Below are positions 7,220 through 15,097 of a stretch of DNA of 26,409 bases, one piece after another. Made by a program: the position numbers and the translations under genes. Positions within the stretch are counted from its first letter, which is position 1; the number at the start of each line of letters is the position of its first letter. Origin of the DNA: CAISDH01 sp964398805 (GTDB lineage: Archaea > Micrarchaeota > Micrarchaeia > Micrarchaeales > Micrarchaeaceae). Below the pieces are notes generated by a model. The model was given only the letters and a program-made list of their open reading frames with translations. It was not told where the DNA came from and ran no database searches. Location: positions 1-26,409 of the forward strand of contig CAYNNI010000002.1 of assembly GCA_964398805.1 (NCBI GenBank), given 5' to 3'.

Positions 7220-7441
7220 CTATATGTAACCGAGTTCGTGGAGCCTCTTCTTCACCATCTCCGCCTCGTAGTCCGCCTTCTTGTTTCCTTTCTCGCTGAG
7301 CATGGTGCGCAGTATGTACGCGACGTAGCTCGACACGGAGGTGAATCCGGTCGTGCGTATGTGCGACTCCACCTTCTTGAAGAGTTGGGTGGGTATGGAG
7401 ACGCTGGTGAACTCCTTCTTCTCTGGCCTGCTTCTCTTCAT
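7220..7441 (-). CDS. Ribbon-helix-helix (CopG-like) transcriptional regulator
   Basis: A 73-residue protein with the ribbon-helix-helix layout: a basic N-terminus, a beta strand FTSVSIP at about 11-17, helix one (TQLFKKVESHIRTTG, 18-32) and helix two (SVSSYVAYILRTMLSE, 35-50), then a short charged tail. Such proteins dimerise and the paired strands read palindromic DNA. The gene diverges from the 97-aa/CysD/CysN operon, and a perfect 16-bp palindrome sits in both promoters between them, so it may repress itself and the operon. It is alternatively the DNA-binding half of a toxin-antitoxin pair, but the neighbouring 97-residue protein resembles no toxin I know. Fold call firm; target inferred. 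Confidence 0.72.
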   Translation of the reverse strand: MKRSRPEKKEFTSVSIPTQLFKKVESHIRTTGFTSVSSYVAYILRTMLSEKGNKKADYEAEMVKKRLHELGYI

Positions 7442-7470
7442 CGTATCCTAGCCATTATGGCATGGCAAGG

Positions 7471-7480
7471 TTTTTATATG
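7471..7480 (-). promoter_or_regulatory. Box A of the RHH regulator gene
   Basis: Read on the minus strand, CATATAAAAA forms a strong box A about 30 bases before the ATG at 7441. It touches the 16-bp palindrome, so a protein on the palindrome would block it. Confidence 0.45.
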
Positions 7481-7496
7481 TAATTATGCATAATTA
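7481..7496. promoter_or_regulatory. Perfect 16-bp palindrome, candidate RHH operator
   Basis: TAATTATGCATAATTA is its own reverse complement over all 16 bases. It lies between the divergent RHH gene and the 97-aa/CysD/CysN operon. It abuts the box A of the first and overlaps the AATTAAAT box A of the second, which is about 25 bases before the ATG at 7519. Position and symmetry make it a good binding site for the RHH protein. No second copy was noticed elsewhere in the window. Confidence 0.55.
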
Positions 7497-7518
7497 AATT
7501 GGCGATGCTTTAGGTGTA

Positions 7519-7812
7519 ATGATGGCAAGATTCGAGAAGGCCGCGGAGGCCCTGAACAAGAATCCGACCGAGGCTAACTGGAAGGCTTTCGCGAGAGAGC
7601 TGAAGGGAAGCGGGCTCAAGTACTACAAGACTGTTTACGCGAACGACAAGATAAAGAGGCTCAAGGACCTCAAGGACTCCTACACCATTCTCTATGATGG
7701 CAAGTACCGCGTGGTCACGAAGGTGCCGGTGTACAGGAAGCTCCAGAGCGGCGAGATAGGCGGGGCGCTGGAGTACCTGGCAGGGCTCCTGAACGCAAAC
7801 AAGGTCGATTGA
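7519..7812 (+). CDS. 97-residue protein of unknown function, first gene of the cysDN operon
   Basis: I do not recognise this family. The protein is small, soluble and basic, without signal peptide or membrane segment. Residues 1-35 look helical; 36-60 are Lys-rich (YYKTVYANDKIKRLKDLKD); then a short strand-turn-strand (YTILYDGKYRVVTKVPVYRKL) and a C-terminal helix (GALEYLAGLLNAN) follow. The start at 7519 (MMARF) lies about 25 bases after the AT-rich box A, so the message is probably leaderless. Its stop is one base before the CysD-like start at 7814, so the genes are surely co-transcribed and perhaps translationally coupled. It may be an accessory subunit or adaptor of the CysD/CysN pair, which is guilt by association only. 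Confidence 0.7.
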   Translation: MMARFEKAAEALNKNPTEANWKAFARELKGSGLKYYKTVYANDKIKRLKDLKDSYTILYDGKYRVVTKVPVYRKLQSGEIGGALEYLAGLLNANKVD

Positions 7813-7813
7813 A

Positions 7814-8602
7814 ATGATAGTCCAAGATGTAAGGAAGCTGGAGGAGAAGAGTATATACATAATACGCGAGGCGAAGCTGAAGTTCAAGAACATCGCGGCG
7901 CTGTGGAGCATGGGCAAGGACTCCACCACGATGCTCGCGGTCGCGAGGAAGGCGTTCATGGGCAAGGTGCCGTTCCCGGTCATACACATAGACAACGGCA
8001 TAGACTTCCCAGAGACTTACAAATTCAGGAAGGATATGACAGACAAGTGGGGCCTGGACCTGATTGTCGGCCACACGAAGATAAAGCCGGTCAGCTGGGG
8101 GCTCGCATGCTGTGGGGAGACCAAGACGATAGCCCTGAAGGAAGTGATGAAGGAATACGGCTTCGACGCTCTCATGATGGCGATACGCCGCGACGAGCAC
8201 TGGATACGCGCCAAGGAGAGGTACTTCAGTCCGAGGAACGAGAACTTCAGGTGGAACTACAAGAACCAGCCCGCAGAGCTGTGGGACGACTACTCGTCCA
8301 AGCTCGACGCCAAGGGGCACATCAGGATACACCCGATGCTCGACTGGAACGAGGTGGACATATGGGCCTACGTCCAGAAGGAGCGCATCCCCGTGGTGCC
8401 GCTCTACTACTCCAGGAACGGCTACAGGTACAGGAGCCTGGGCTGCACGCACTGCACAGTCGCGCTCAAGTCCGAAGCGAAGAACATCGACGACATAATA
8501 AAGGAGCTCGAGGCCACTGAAACCGATGAGAGGTCAGGCAGGTCGCAGGACAAGGAAAAGAATTACGTGATGCAGAAGCTGCGCGCGCTGGGCTATATGT
8601 GA
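7814..8602 (+). CDS. cysD: CysD-like sulfate adenylyltransferase subunit 2 / PAPS reductase-family ATP pyrophosphatase
   Basis: CysD, with the GTPase CysN, joins sulfate to ATP to make adenylyl sulfate (APS). This 262-residue protein has the PP-loop SMGKDS at 32-37, the CysD hallmark RRDEHWIRAKER at 125-136, HPMLDWNEVDIWAYV at 173-187, and the C-terminal block YRSLGCTHCT (205-214) followed by TDERSGRSQDKE (237-248) and an ending in LGYM. Those last features separate CysD from CysH and DndC relatives. The CxxC at 211-214 resembles the GCxPCT form of one CysD subgroup as I recall it. It starts one base after the 97-aa gene and is followed four bases later by the CysN-like gene, the normal CysD-CysN order. 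No cysC, cysH or sulfite reductase lies nearby, so the fate of the APS is unknown. Confidence 0.85.
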   Translation: MIVQDVRKLEEKSIYIIREAKLKFKNIAALWSMGKDSTTMLAVARKAFMGKVPFPVIHIDNGIDFPETYKFRKDMTDKWGLDLIVGHTKIKPVSWGLACCGETKTIALKEVMKEYGFDALMMAIRRDEHWIRAKERYFSPRNENFRWNYKNQPAELWDDYSSKLDAKGHIRIHPMLDWNEVDIWAYVQKERIPVVPLYYSRNGYRYRSLGCTHCTVALKSEAKNIDDIIKELEATETDERSGRSQDKEKNYVMQKLRALGYM

Positions 8603-8606
8603 TCTC

Positions 8607-9833
8607 ATGCTGGTAAAGAAGATAACGCTGCTCGGCCACAAGGATCATGGCAAGTCCACGCTGATAGGCAACATGCTGATTCTTACCAACAGGATAAATC
8701 CTGCAAAGCTGAAAGAGGCGGAGAAGGCCAGCAAGGAGGCGGGAACCCGCTTCGAGCCGGGATACATACTCGACAGCTTCCAGGAGGAGAGGTTGCAGGG
8801 CCGCACGATAGACACCACGCGCACAGAGAAGGTGCCATACGGCGAGCTCGCTTTCGAGTTCATAGACGTGCCTGGCCATGAGGAGCTGATAAAGAACATG
8901 ATAAGCGGCGCCTCCCAGGCGGACATAGCGGTGCTCATAATCTCGGCGAAGCCCGGCGAGGGAATAAGCGACCAGACGATGCGGCACCTCTTCGTCGCGC
9001 GCATGCTAGGGATAAGGAAGCTTGCGGTCGCGGTCAACAAGATGGACCTGGTTGGCTACAAGAGGGAGAAGTTCGAGGAGATAAAGAGTGAGATAATCGG
9101 GTTCATAGAGCGCATAGGCTTCTCCGGCAAGGACGTCTACTTCGTGCCGGTATCGGCTTACATGAAGGACAACTTGATAAAGAAGAGCGACAAGATGAAG
9201 TGGTATGAAGGCAAGCCGCTCATAGACCTGATCTACGCGAATGCGGTAAGCAAAGATGCCGCTGTTGCTGGCAGGGAGCTGAGAGTCACGCTCCAGGGAT
9301 TCGTCGATTCCGAGAACAAAGTCATGGCAGGCAAGATCGTCAGCGGAAGCGTGAAGATTGGAGACCGGGTCCGCGTCTGGCCGCAGGGCTTCGGCAGCAG
9401 AGTGAGCGACATAATGGCGAAGGGCGTAAGCGTGAAGGCGGCGAATACCGGTACAAGCGTCGCCCTGAGGCTGAAAGACAGCATAAAGTCTGAGGTCCGC
9501 GGCTCGGTCATCTCAGGAGAAACGAGCTCGCCAAGGCTGAGCGACACAATCAAGGCGCTCATATTCGTCACGCACCCGCCGCGCAAAAGCGGCATGAAGA
9601 TAAAATTCAATGACATCGACATTGCCTGCAAGTCGCTGAAGGTGCAAAAGTGCATCGACACGCGGACGGGCGAGCCCAAGGGCAATGGCAGGGTGGAGGC
9701 CCTAGACACCATCGAGGCGGAGATGGAGCTGGACAGGAAGCTGCCGTTCGAGAGCTACGACAAGACCCAGGAGCTCGGCAGGTTCGTGCTGTACAACGAC
9801 AAGGGATTCGCGGGCATAGGCATCGTTGAATGA
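8607..9833 (+). CDS. cysN: CysN-like sulfate adenylyltransferase subunit 1 (GTPase)
   Basis: CysN is the elongation-factor-like GTPase that drives APS synthesis by CysD. The 408 residues contain P-loop GHKDHGKS 10-17, switch I LQGRTIDTT 63-71, switch II DVPGHE 87-92 and NKMD at 144-147, then two beta-barrel domains (about 220-300 and 310-408). The IDTT switch I, in place of the EF-1alpha ITID pattern, and the place directly after a CysD-like gene favour CysN over EF-1alpha or aIF2gamma. It has no fused APS kinase domain, unlike some bacterial CysNC. It is the last gene of the operon and ends 16 bp from the convergent pseudogene. An alternative is a general EF-Tu-like GTPase partnered with a PP-loop enzyme for another adenylation, which the sequence cannot exclude. 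Confidence 0.8.
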   Translation: MLVKKITLLGHKDHGKSTLIGNMLILTNRINPAKLKEAEKASKEAGTRFEPGYILDSFQEERLQGRTIDTTRTEKVPYGELAFEFIDVPGHEELIKNMISGASQADIAVLIISAKPGEGISDQTMRHLFVARMLGIRKLAVAVNKMDLVGYKREKFEEIKSEIIGFIERIGFSGKDVYFVPVSAYMKDNLIKKSDKMKWYEGKPLIDLIYANAVSKDAAVAGRELRVTLQGFVDSENKVMAGKIVSGSVKIGDRVRVWPQGFGSRVSDIMAKGVSVKAANTGTSVALRLKDSIKSEVRGSVISGETSSPRLSDTIKALIFVTHPPRKSGMKIKFNDIDIACKSLKVQKCIDTRTGEPKGNGRVEALDTIEAEMELDRKLPFESYDKTQELGRFVLYNDKGFAGIGIVE

Positions 9834-9849
9834 AGCGGCAGGCACCCGG

Positions 9850-10788
9850 CTAATGCGGTGCGTATCCGCTCGTCCAGCCGCTAGAATATGTAACGCTGGT
9901 GGGTGCACCATTGTTGCTATTTCCAGAATAATCGTTCGGGTTGCCGTTGAGGGGCCACCACCCGAACAAGAGCATCCAATCTTACTGGCGCACTTCCAAT
10001 ACCATCCGCATACAAGCCCTGGATCTCGCTTGCAGAAAGCGAGGTATTGTAGATTTGGATATTGGATATGAGTCCGTTGAAGTAATCGCTTGGACTCCAG
10101 ACAGATTTACCAATTTGCAGGGCATATGCGGAATTGGCCAAATCGTAGTTGTAGGAAGTGCTGGTCGCGAAATTTCCGTTTATGTAAAGGGACTGGGTCG
10201 GCTTATTGAAAGTACCCGCCAGGAAGTACCACCGGCCCGCATTAAGGGTGGCATAAATATCAGATAGCCCACCCGATCCCTGCGCTGCCCCATTACATAC
10301 GCCAAGATGGGCATCTCTTGTTCCGCCGGCCTCCCATAGCATATATCCTTGAACTGATGAAACGGAGTAATAATCCTTGCCAAATACCCTCGGGTAGTGC
10401 TCGATGGCGCTGCGCCATTTAGATAAACCCACATGGTTATTGTGAATGAATTGCCTAGATTCAGGCTTTGGGTATTGGGAATGTCCACATAGCCATTCTG
10501 GCCGTTGAGCTGCGCGGCGTACTGGGGTAATTGACCGCTGCACGCGCCGCCGAGGTTTATGTAGGAGGCGCTTCCGGGCCAGTACGGCCTTACCACCTTA
10601 CACTGGCCCGGGCGCGCTCGGGGGGGGGCATCACGCCGCTGAACACGCCCAATTGGAAGAGAGCTGCAAGTACGACAGATATTATAAGTATGGCCCAACG
10701 TAGGTCATGAGGTATTCCCTGGCGCTCTGCTGGTGGAATCCGTTGTCCGAGTATGCTGACGTCTTGCTTCGCAGGCATTGCCTTTCAC
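9850..10788 (-). pseudogene. Decayed type IV pilin-like LamG surface protein
   Basis: Pieces of one ordinary protein lie in successive frames on the minus strand. First comes the archaeal pilin-type start QSAREYLMTY (about 10729-10700), then its continuation WAILIISVVLAALFQLGVF in another frame. A stretch after a run of nine C on this strand (10620-10628) contains LNGQNGYVDIPNTQSLNLG and FTITMWVYLNG, the first half of a LamG/concanavalin-like jellyroll. The second half (GYMLWEAGG, WYFLAGTF, FNGLISNIQIYN) is one frame over. The tail GWWPLNGNPNDYSGNS to SGWTSGYAPH is in yet another, ending at the TAG at 9850-9852. Breaks lie near 10745-10705, 10700, 10624, 10391 and 9962. When intact it would be an exported, membrane-anchored, glycan-binding filament or surface protein. 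A box A remains at 10811-10819. It is a pseudogene, or one badly hit by base-calling errors. Confidence 0.82.
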
Positions 10789-10810
10789 TCTTCGATAACT
10801 ATCAAAAAAA

Positions 10811-10819
10811 GTATATACG
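10811..10819 (-). promoter_or_regulatory. Remaining box A of the pilin pseudogene
   Basis: CGTATATAC on the minus strand is a good box A, about 25 bases before a GTG at 10788 and 35 before the ATG at 10778, either of which could have started the pilin-like gene. Confidence 0.4.
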
Positions 10820-10851
10820 GCGATGGGAAAGCGTCTTTGGCAGATTATCTT

Positions 10852-12582
10852 TCACTTGCCTATTTTCTCGATCAGGTGGTTGCCCATTATGAGCGTGTCC
10901 GCGCCCGTGTTCTCCAGTGTCCAGAGCGCGTCCTCGGGCGAGAGAACTATCGGCATGCCGTGCTTGTTGAAGCTTGTGTTGAGCACCGCGCCGATGCCTG
11001 TCTTTTTTCTTACGTTCTCGATTAGATATCTGTACAGCGGGTTTTCGGCGCCGAGTATCTGCGGCCTTGTGGTGTGGTCCACGTGCGACGCCGCAACAAG
11101 AGCCCCAAAGTGCGCGTCCCTGACGTGGTTGGCGCTCGTCATGAACCTGTTCGGTGCCATGTAGTCGTCAAGGAGCTTGCCGGCGTCTTCCTCGAGAATG
11201 GTGCTTGCGAACGGCTGGTAGTAGGGCCGCTTCTTTATTATCAGGTTTATCTTGTTACGGTTCTCGGCATCGCCAGGCAGGGCGAGCACGCTCCTGTTGC
11301 CCAGGGCCCTTGGGCCGTATTCCATTCCGCCCTGGAACCAGAGGACTATTCTGTTCTTTTCGGATATGAGCTCCGCTGCAAGGCGAGCAGGATCCTTTGT
11401 CTCTTCGCAATTGAACGTTCGTGCCGACTTGAGGCTCGCCTTTATTGCAGTCTCGCTGTAGGACGGCCCGAGATACATGCTCGTTACCTGCTTGTCGGGC
11501 ATGTGCCCATTAAGCATGAAGTCAACGTACATCGCTGCCCCGTACGAAAGCCCGCCGTCGCCCATGTGCGGAAACGCAAAGAGGCTCCTTACTTCCGGCA
11601 TGCGCTCCATGAGCTGGTTCGCCTTCACGTTGGAGAAGAAGCCGCCGCCGACGGCGACGTTCCTTATTCCGGTTTCCTTTACCCACTGCCCCACAAGCGC
11701 CGTTACCTGCTCTTCAACGTGCTGCTGGACCGCATAGGCGAACGACTCCCTGTCGTGCCTCGCCAGGATGTGATCCTTCATGTACTCAGCAAGCAGGAAC
11801 TCGTTCCGCGCCTTCTTTCCTGAGACCAGCTTCTTCGAATGCCGGTCGTACCTGCACATGCCGGAGAGTTCCTCCAGCTTCTTCGGATATGAATACGCCG
11901 CAAGGCTCATGAGCTTGCCCTCATCCTCGCCGTAGCGCATGTCGCAGGCCATCGTGGCTGCGCCGTAGAATATGCCAAGGCTGGCGCCGGCGCTGAACTC
12001 TGCGAGCCTCTTCAGCGCGCCGCGCTCTCCTATCGAGACTGTGCCGCTTATCCCGTCGCCCGCGCCGTCCAGCGTGACCACCAGCGCATCCCTGAAGCCC
12101 GATGCGTAGTAGGCGCACGCGGCGTGCGCGGTGTGGTGCTCGACAACGTACATCTTCTTGCCCGCAAGTTCGCTGCTCACTGTGGCCAGGCGCTTCCTTG
12201 TTATGCGCGTGCCGAGCGACGTGCCCACGGCGCGCCAGAGCGCCCGTGGCCTCTGGTCCTGGACGAGGCCGTAAGCAAGATTCGTTACGTGGAGCCGCAG
12301 CCTCGAGGGCTTCGGCAGCTCCCTGCGCCACAGCAGCCTCCGTTGCATGCCCCACTTCGGGAACACACGCGATACCAGCGCGTTGCCGCCGATCCATGCG
12401 AGCGCAGTCGCCTGCACCTCTTCCGGATCGCTCTTGTGGATGTGGCGGACGCAGTTGTAAGGGAAGCCCACGTCGTTCTTCTTCTTTGTGAAACGCTCCT
12501 CGTTCGCGGCGATGACTGCGGTGCAGTCTTTCACCAGCGCGGCTCCGGCATCGTAAGAATCGGCTATTCCGAGTACGGTCAT
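10852..12582 (-). CDS. Carbamoyltransferase, NodU/TobZ family
   Basis: This 576-residue enzyme belongs to the O-carbamoyltransferases that move a carbamoyl group from carbamoyl phosphate, through carbamoyl-adenylate, onto sugars or other hydroxyls. The N-terminal Kae1-like part shows LGIADSYDAGAALV (4-17), the metal-binding EHHTAHAACAYY (148-159), LDGAGDG (171-177) and VGGGFFSNVKANQ (311-323). The C-terminal part has GPRALGNRSVLA (423-434) and AVLNTSFNKHG (532-542). The length is normal for the family. It is the last gene of the trxB-MEMO-glycosyltransferase operon, 12 bases after the glycosyltransferase stop, so carbamoylation of a surface or lipid-linked sugar is a reasonable guess. HypF is excluded because there is no acylphosphatase or zinc-finger domain. 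The family call is firm; the acceptor is unknown. Confidence 0.88.
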   Translation of the reverse strand: MTVLGIADSYDAGAALVKDCTAVIAANEERFTKKKNDVGFPYNCVRHIHKSDPEEVQATALAWIGGNALVSRVFPKWGMQRRLLWRRELPKPSRLRLHVTNLAYGLVQDQRPRALWRAVGTSLGTRITRKRLATVSSELAGKKMYVVEHHTAHAACAYYASGFRDALVVTLDGAGDGISGTVSIGERGALKRLAEFSAGASLGIFYGAATMACDMRYGEDEGKLMSLAAYSYPKKLEELSGMCRYDRHSKKLVSGKKARNEFLLAEYMKDHILARHDRESFAYAVQQHVEEQVTALVGQWVKETGIRNVAVGGGFFSNVKANQLMERMPEVRSLFAFPHMGDGGLSYGAAMYVDFMLNGHMPDKQVTSMYLGPSYSETAIKASLKSARTFNCEETKDPARLAAELISEKNRIVLWFQGGMEYGPRALGNRSVLALPGDAENRNKINLIIKKRPYYQPFASTILEEDAGKLLDDYMAPNRFMTSANHVRDAHFGALVAASHVDHTTRPQILGAENPLYRYLIENVRKKTGIGAVLNTSFNKHGMPIVLSPEDALWTLENTGADTLIMGNHLIEKIGK

Positions 12583-12594
12583 GAAATCAGCGCC

Positions 12595-14250
12595 CTAACC
12601 GACATAGTACACGTTTGTCGGTATGCTCACTAAGGTTGGTGTTTCCGAATATATAAAATAGGGTGGTACGTCCGTTGGCATCGTCACGTTGAACAGATTA
12701 ACCCAGTTTCCGCAGTGCGGCCTGCCGGACCAGACCACGTAGCTGTGCTCCGCGAAGGTCGAGCAGCTTTCAGTGCCCGAGACCGCGGTTATGCCCTGGC
12801 CGGTCGGCCTCCCCACGTAGAACGGGAAGTTGGCGCCGGTGTAGGATATCAGCGTTGTGGTGCCGTTGAAGAACGCCTCTATGTATATCGGCGCGGTGCG
12901 GTCCACGCTGGCGTTGAAGCGCAGGAAGTCAGCCGGCTGCATGACTATGAGCTGCGGGTACCGCATCCACCAGTAGTGGAACTCGCTTATGTAGTAGTTG
13001 TTGACGTACAGGAAGCCCAGGAGGAGGGCAACGGCCGCGATATTCACCAGCTGCATGTCGCGGCCCTTCACCGCAAGCATCCTGTCTAGGCCGATGCCGA
13101 TTACCGCGGCTATCGCAGGCACGGCCGGTATTATGAAGCGCTCCAGCCTGTGCGTGGGCAGGTAGGTTATGTGGAACGGATTGAGGCTTATGCCCACGTG
13201 CATCGGCCCGAACTCGAGCAGCAGGAATACGAACGCGAACCACGCCATGAAGAAGTACGCCCGGCGCTCGCGCAGGACGAGGAGCGCCGCCGCTATCGGC
13301 ACGAATAGGTAGAAGTACACCCCGTACTCGTAGTTCTGGGGCCCGGCGAAGAAAGTGACGTACAGGCGCTGCAGCAGGCCCTGCAGCGCGCCGCCGGTTA
13401 TAACGCTGAGCAGGCGGTACTGGAACATCAGGTCGGTGTAGTAGCTGAGGTCCGTGTTCGCCGAGGGTATTGTCGGGCCGCCGTTCACGGCCGTGCCTAT
13501 AGCGCTGTAGAACCTGGAATTGACGGTGAACACCGCGAAGGGCATGTTTATCGTGGCCGCGCTGTATATGAACACTAGTATGAGCGGCGCCGCTACGCCG
13601 TAAATCACGAACAGGCTGTCGCGGTTTATGCTCAGCTTCTTCCGGAGGAGCTCCACGAGCGCGTAGAGGAGCACGAACGCTATGACTATCGCGGCCTCGT
13701 AGCTTATGAGCCATGCAACAGCAAGCAGCAACCCGCTGGAGAAGAACTTCAGCCTGTCCTTGTCTTTCTCGGCGAGCATGAGCAGGTACAGCGAGAGCGC
13801 GCCCACGAAAGCGAGCGGCGGATCCTCGCTCACGTTCACGGAGAACTGAGTCATCAGGGGGAAGACGCTAACGAGGAACGCGCTGAGCAGCGCCGCCCGG
13901 TCGTTGTATTTCAGCCTGACTATGAGGAACGTCACGACGATGAGCCCGAGGTACGAGACTATGTCCCAGAGGCTGGAAGAGAGATTGTTGACCCCCAGGA
14001 GCAGGTAGGTGATCGCTATTGGCAGGAACTGCATCAGCCTGACGGAAAAGATGAAACCGGGGTTTATCCTGAAAACGCCCTGCACTACCGCGCCGGCAAG
14101 GTACAGGTACGTCGGGTCGTCCCCGTACATGCTCGGGCCCTCGTAGTGAGTAAAGGCATAGTAGGCCGCGTTCGCCAGTATCAGCGCGAGCGCCGCGAGC
14201 ACCAGTGCGCCGTAGTTCCTCTTGAAAAAGCCCTCTTTCTTTTTCGCCAT
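12595..14250 (-). CDS. GT-C membrane glycosyltransferase (PMT/GT39-like)
   Basis: A 551-residue membrane protein with about 11-12 hydrophobic segments between residues 13 and 425 and a C-terminal outside domain of about 110 residues. The first outer loop has GDDPTYLYLAG (43-53), with the acidic pair Asp44/Asp45 expected of lipid-phosphate-sugar-dependent GT-C enzymes. A second acidic motif, SEDPP, lies at 141-145. Such enzymes take a sugar from a polyprenyl phosphate and put it on proteins or lipids at the outer membrane face. The acceptor is unknown. It starts four bases after the MEMO stop and is followed by the carbamoyltransferase, which suggests both act on the same glycan. The outside domain has sequons of its own. 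It could equally belong to the ArnT-like branch. Confidence 0.75.
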   Translation of the reverse strand: MAKKKEGFFKRNYGALVLAALALILANAAYYAFTHYEGPSMYGDDPTYLYLAGAVVQGVFRINPGFIFSVRLMQFLPIAITYLLLGVNNLSSSLWDIVSYLGLIVVTFLIVRLKYNDRAALLSAFLVSVFPLMTQFSVNVSEDPPLAFVGALSLYLLMLAEKDKDRLKFFSSGLLLAVAWLISYEAAIVIAFVLLYALVELLRKKLSINRDSLFVIYGVAAPLILVFIYSAATINMPFAVFTVNSRFYSAIGTAVNGGPTIPSANTDLSYYTDLMFQYRLLSVITGGALQGLLQRLYVTFFAGPQNYEYGVYFYLFVPIAAALLVLRERRAYFFMAWFAFVFLLLEFGPMHVGISLNPFHITYLPTHRLERFIIPAVPAIAAVIGIGLDRMLAVKGRDMQLVNIAAVALLLGFLYVNNYYISEFHYWWMRYPQLIVMQPADFLRFNASVDRTAPIYIEAFFNGTTTLISYTGANFPFYVGRPTGQGITAVSGTESCSTFAEHSYVVWSGRPHCGNWVNLFNVTMPTDVPPYFIYSETPTLVSIPTNVYYVG

Positions 14251-14254
14251 AGAA

Positions 14255-15082
14255 TCACGAGAAGGCCACGGCAGCGTACGCCACCACGCTCGAATAGTCG
14301 CCGGTGGAGTCCCCCGAGTTTGAGTAGTTGAGAACTGTGCCCGATCTTGCGCCCACGCCCTTCGCGAATAGCATTGCCGTGGTTATGGGTCCGAAGCCGC
14401 ATGCGCTGTCGCCAGTCTCGGCCACTAGCCTATTGAACGCGACGTGGTCAAGGCGCCTCATGGCCTCGAGAAGCTGCGAGTCCTTTGCCTTTGCCACATC
14501 CGCGGGCTCGTAGTGGTCGAAGTCGGAGCTTGCGACGACCACCACGTTCCTGCTGAGTGCCTTGGACGCATTGAGTATCGCGTTCGAGAGCAGCTCGCTG
14601 GCTTCGGGAGACTGGTTGCCCAGGCATATGAAGCAGAACCGCTTTCCGGGAAGGGCGCTCTGCAGGAAAGGCAGCTGAACCTCCACGGAATGCTCCCTTG
14701 CATGGGCGTCCTCGTCCAGGTAGATGTGCTCTGAGAAATGCGCTATCGATTGCGAGAGCGCCTCGTCGTTCGCCGCAGTGCCAAGCGGCGTGTTCCAGTC
14801 GGACATCGACACAGCGATGGGGGCGCCGTCGCCTGTGTGGCTGGGCCCGACCACGATGACAGTGTCAACCGCAGCTATATCCCGCTTCAGCTGCATCGCC
14901 TTGTAGGTGAATGCGGCAGTCTTGCCAGAGTATTCGTAGCCGGCGTGAGGTGCGACATACGAGACCGCGCTCGAGACCGATGTGCCGTCGACCTTCGCGG
15001 AGCCTAGCGCGCCCCTTACGAATCCTGAAAGCTCATCCGCGTCGACAGGGTAAAACTGTCCCGCAAAAACGTTCTCGCGCAT
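14255..15082 (-). CDS. MEMO-family protein (AmmeMemoRadiSam protein B)
   Basis: The 275 residues match the MEMO family, a fold related to LigB-type dioxygenases. Conserved spots are YVAPHAGYEYSGKTA (42-56), VVGPSHTG (77-84), AREHSVEVQLPFL (128-140), VVASSDFDHYEP (about 180-191) and DSACGFGPI near 225. His47, His82 and the late Cys match the metal-binding residues of human MEMO1. Function in archaea is unproven: many genomes pair it with AMMECR1 and a radical SAM enzyme. Here AMMECR1 is at 20146-20757, but no radical SAM gene is in the window. The gene starts 15 bases after the trxB stop and ends four bases before the glycosyltransferase, so it shares their transcript. A link with redox or metal handling is inference. 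Confidence 0.9.
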   Translation of the reverse strand: MRENVFAGQFYPVDADELSGFVRGALGSAKVDGTSVSSAVSYVAPHAGYEYSGKTAAFTYKAMQLKRDIAAVDTVIVVGPSHTGDGAPIAVSMSDWNTPLGTAANDEALSQSIAHFSEHIYLDEDAHAREHSVEVQLPFLQSALPGKRFCFICLGNQSPEASELLSNAILNASKALSRNVVVVASSDFDHYEPADVAKAKDSQLLEAMRRLDHVAFNRLVAETGDSACGFGPITTAMLFAKGVGARSGTVLNYSNSGDSTGDYSSVVAYAAVAFS

Positions 15083-15097
15083 TTGTCTTCGCCGTGG

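Noticed and set aside
7903..8520. Plus-strand frame overlapping the CysD-like gene in another phase
   Set aside because: Composition typical of a shadow frame; the CysD frame has family motifs throughout.
7814..8602. DndC phosphorothioation protein or CysH
   Set aside because: The C-terminal ER-x-GR-x-QD block and following CysN gene fit CysD; no other dnd genes are present.
10620..10628. Treating the G run as a phase-variation switch of a working gene
   Set aside because: At least four other frame breaks exist in the same gene, so changing this run cannot restore it.
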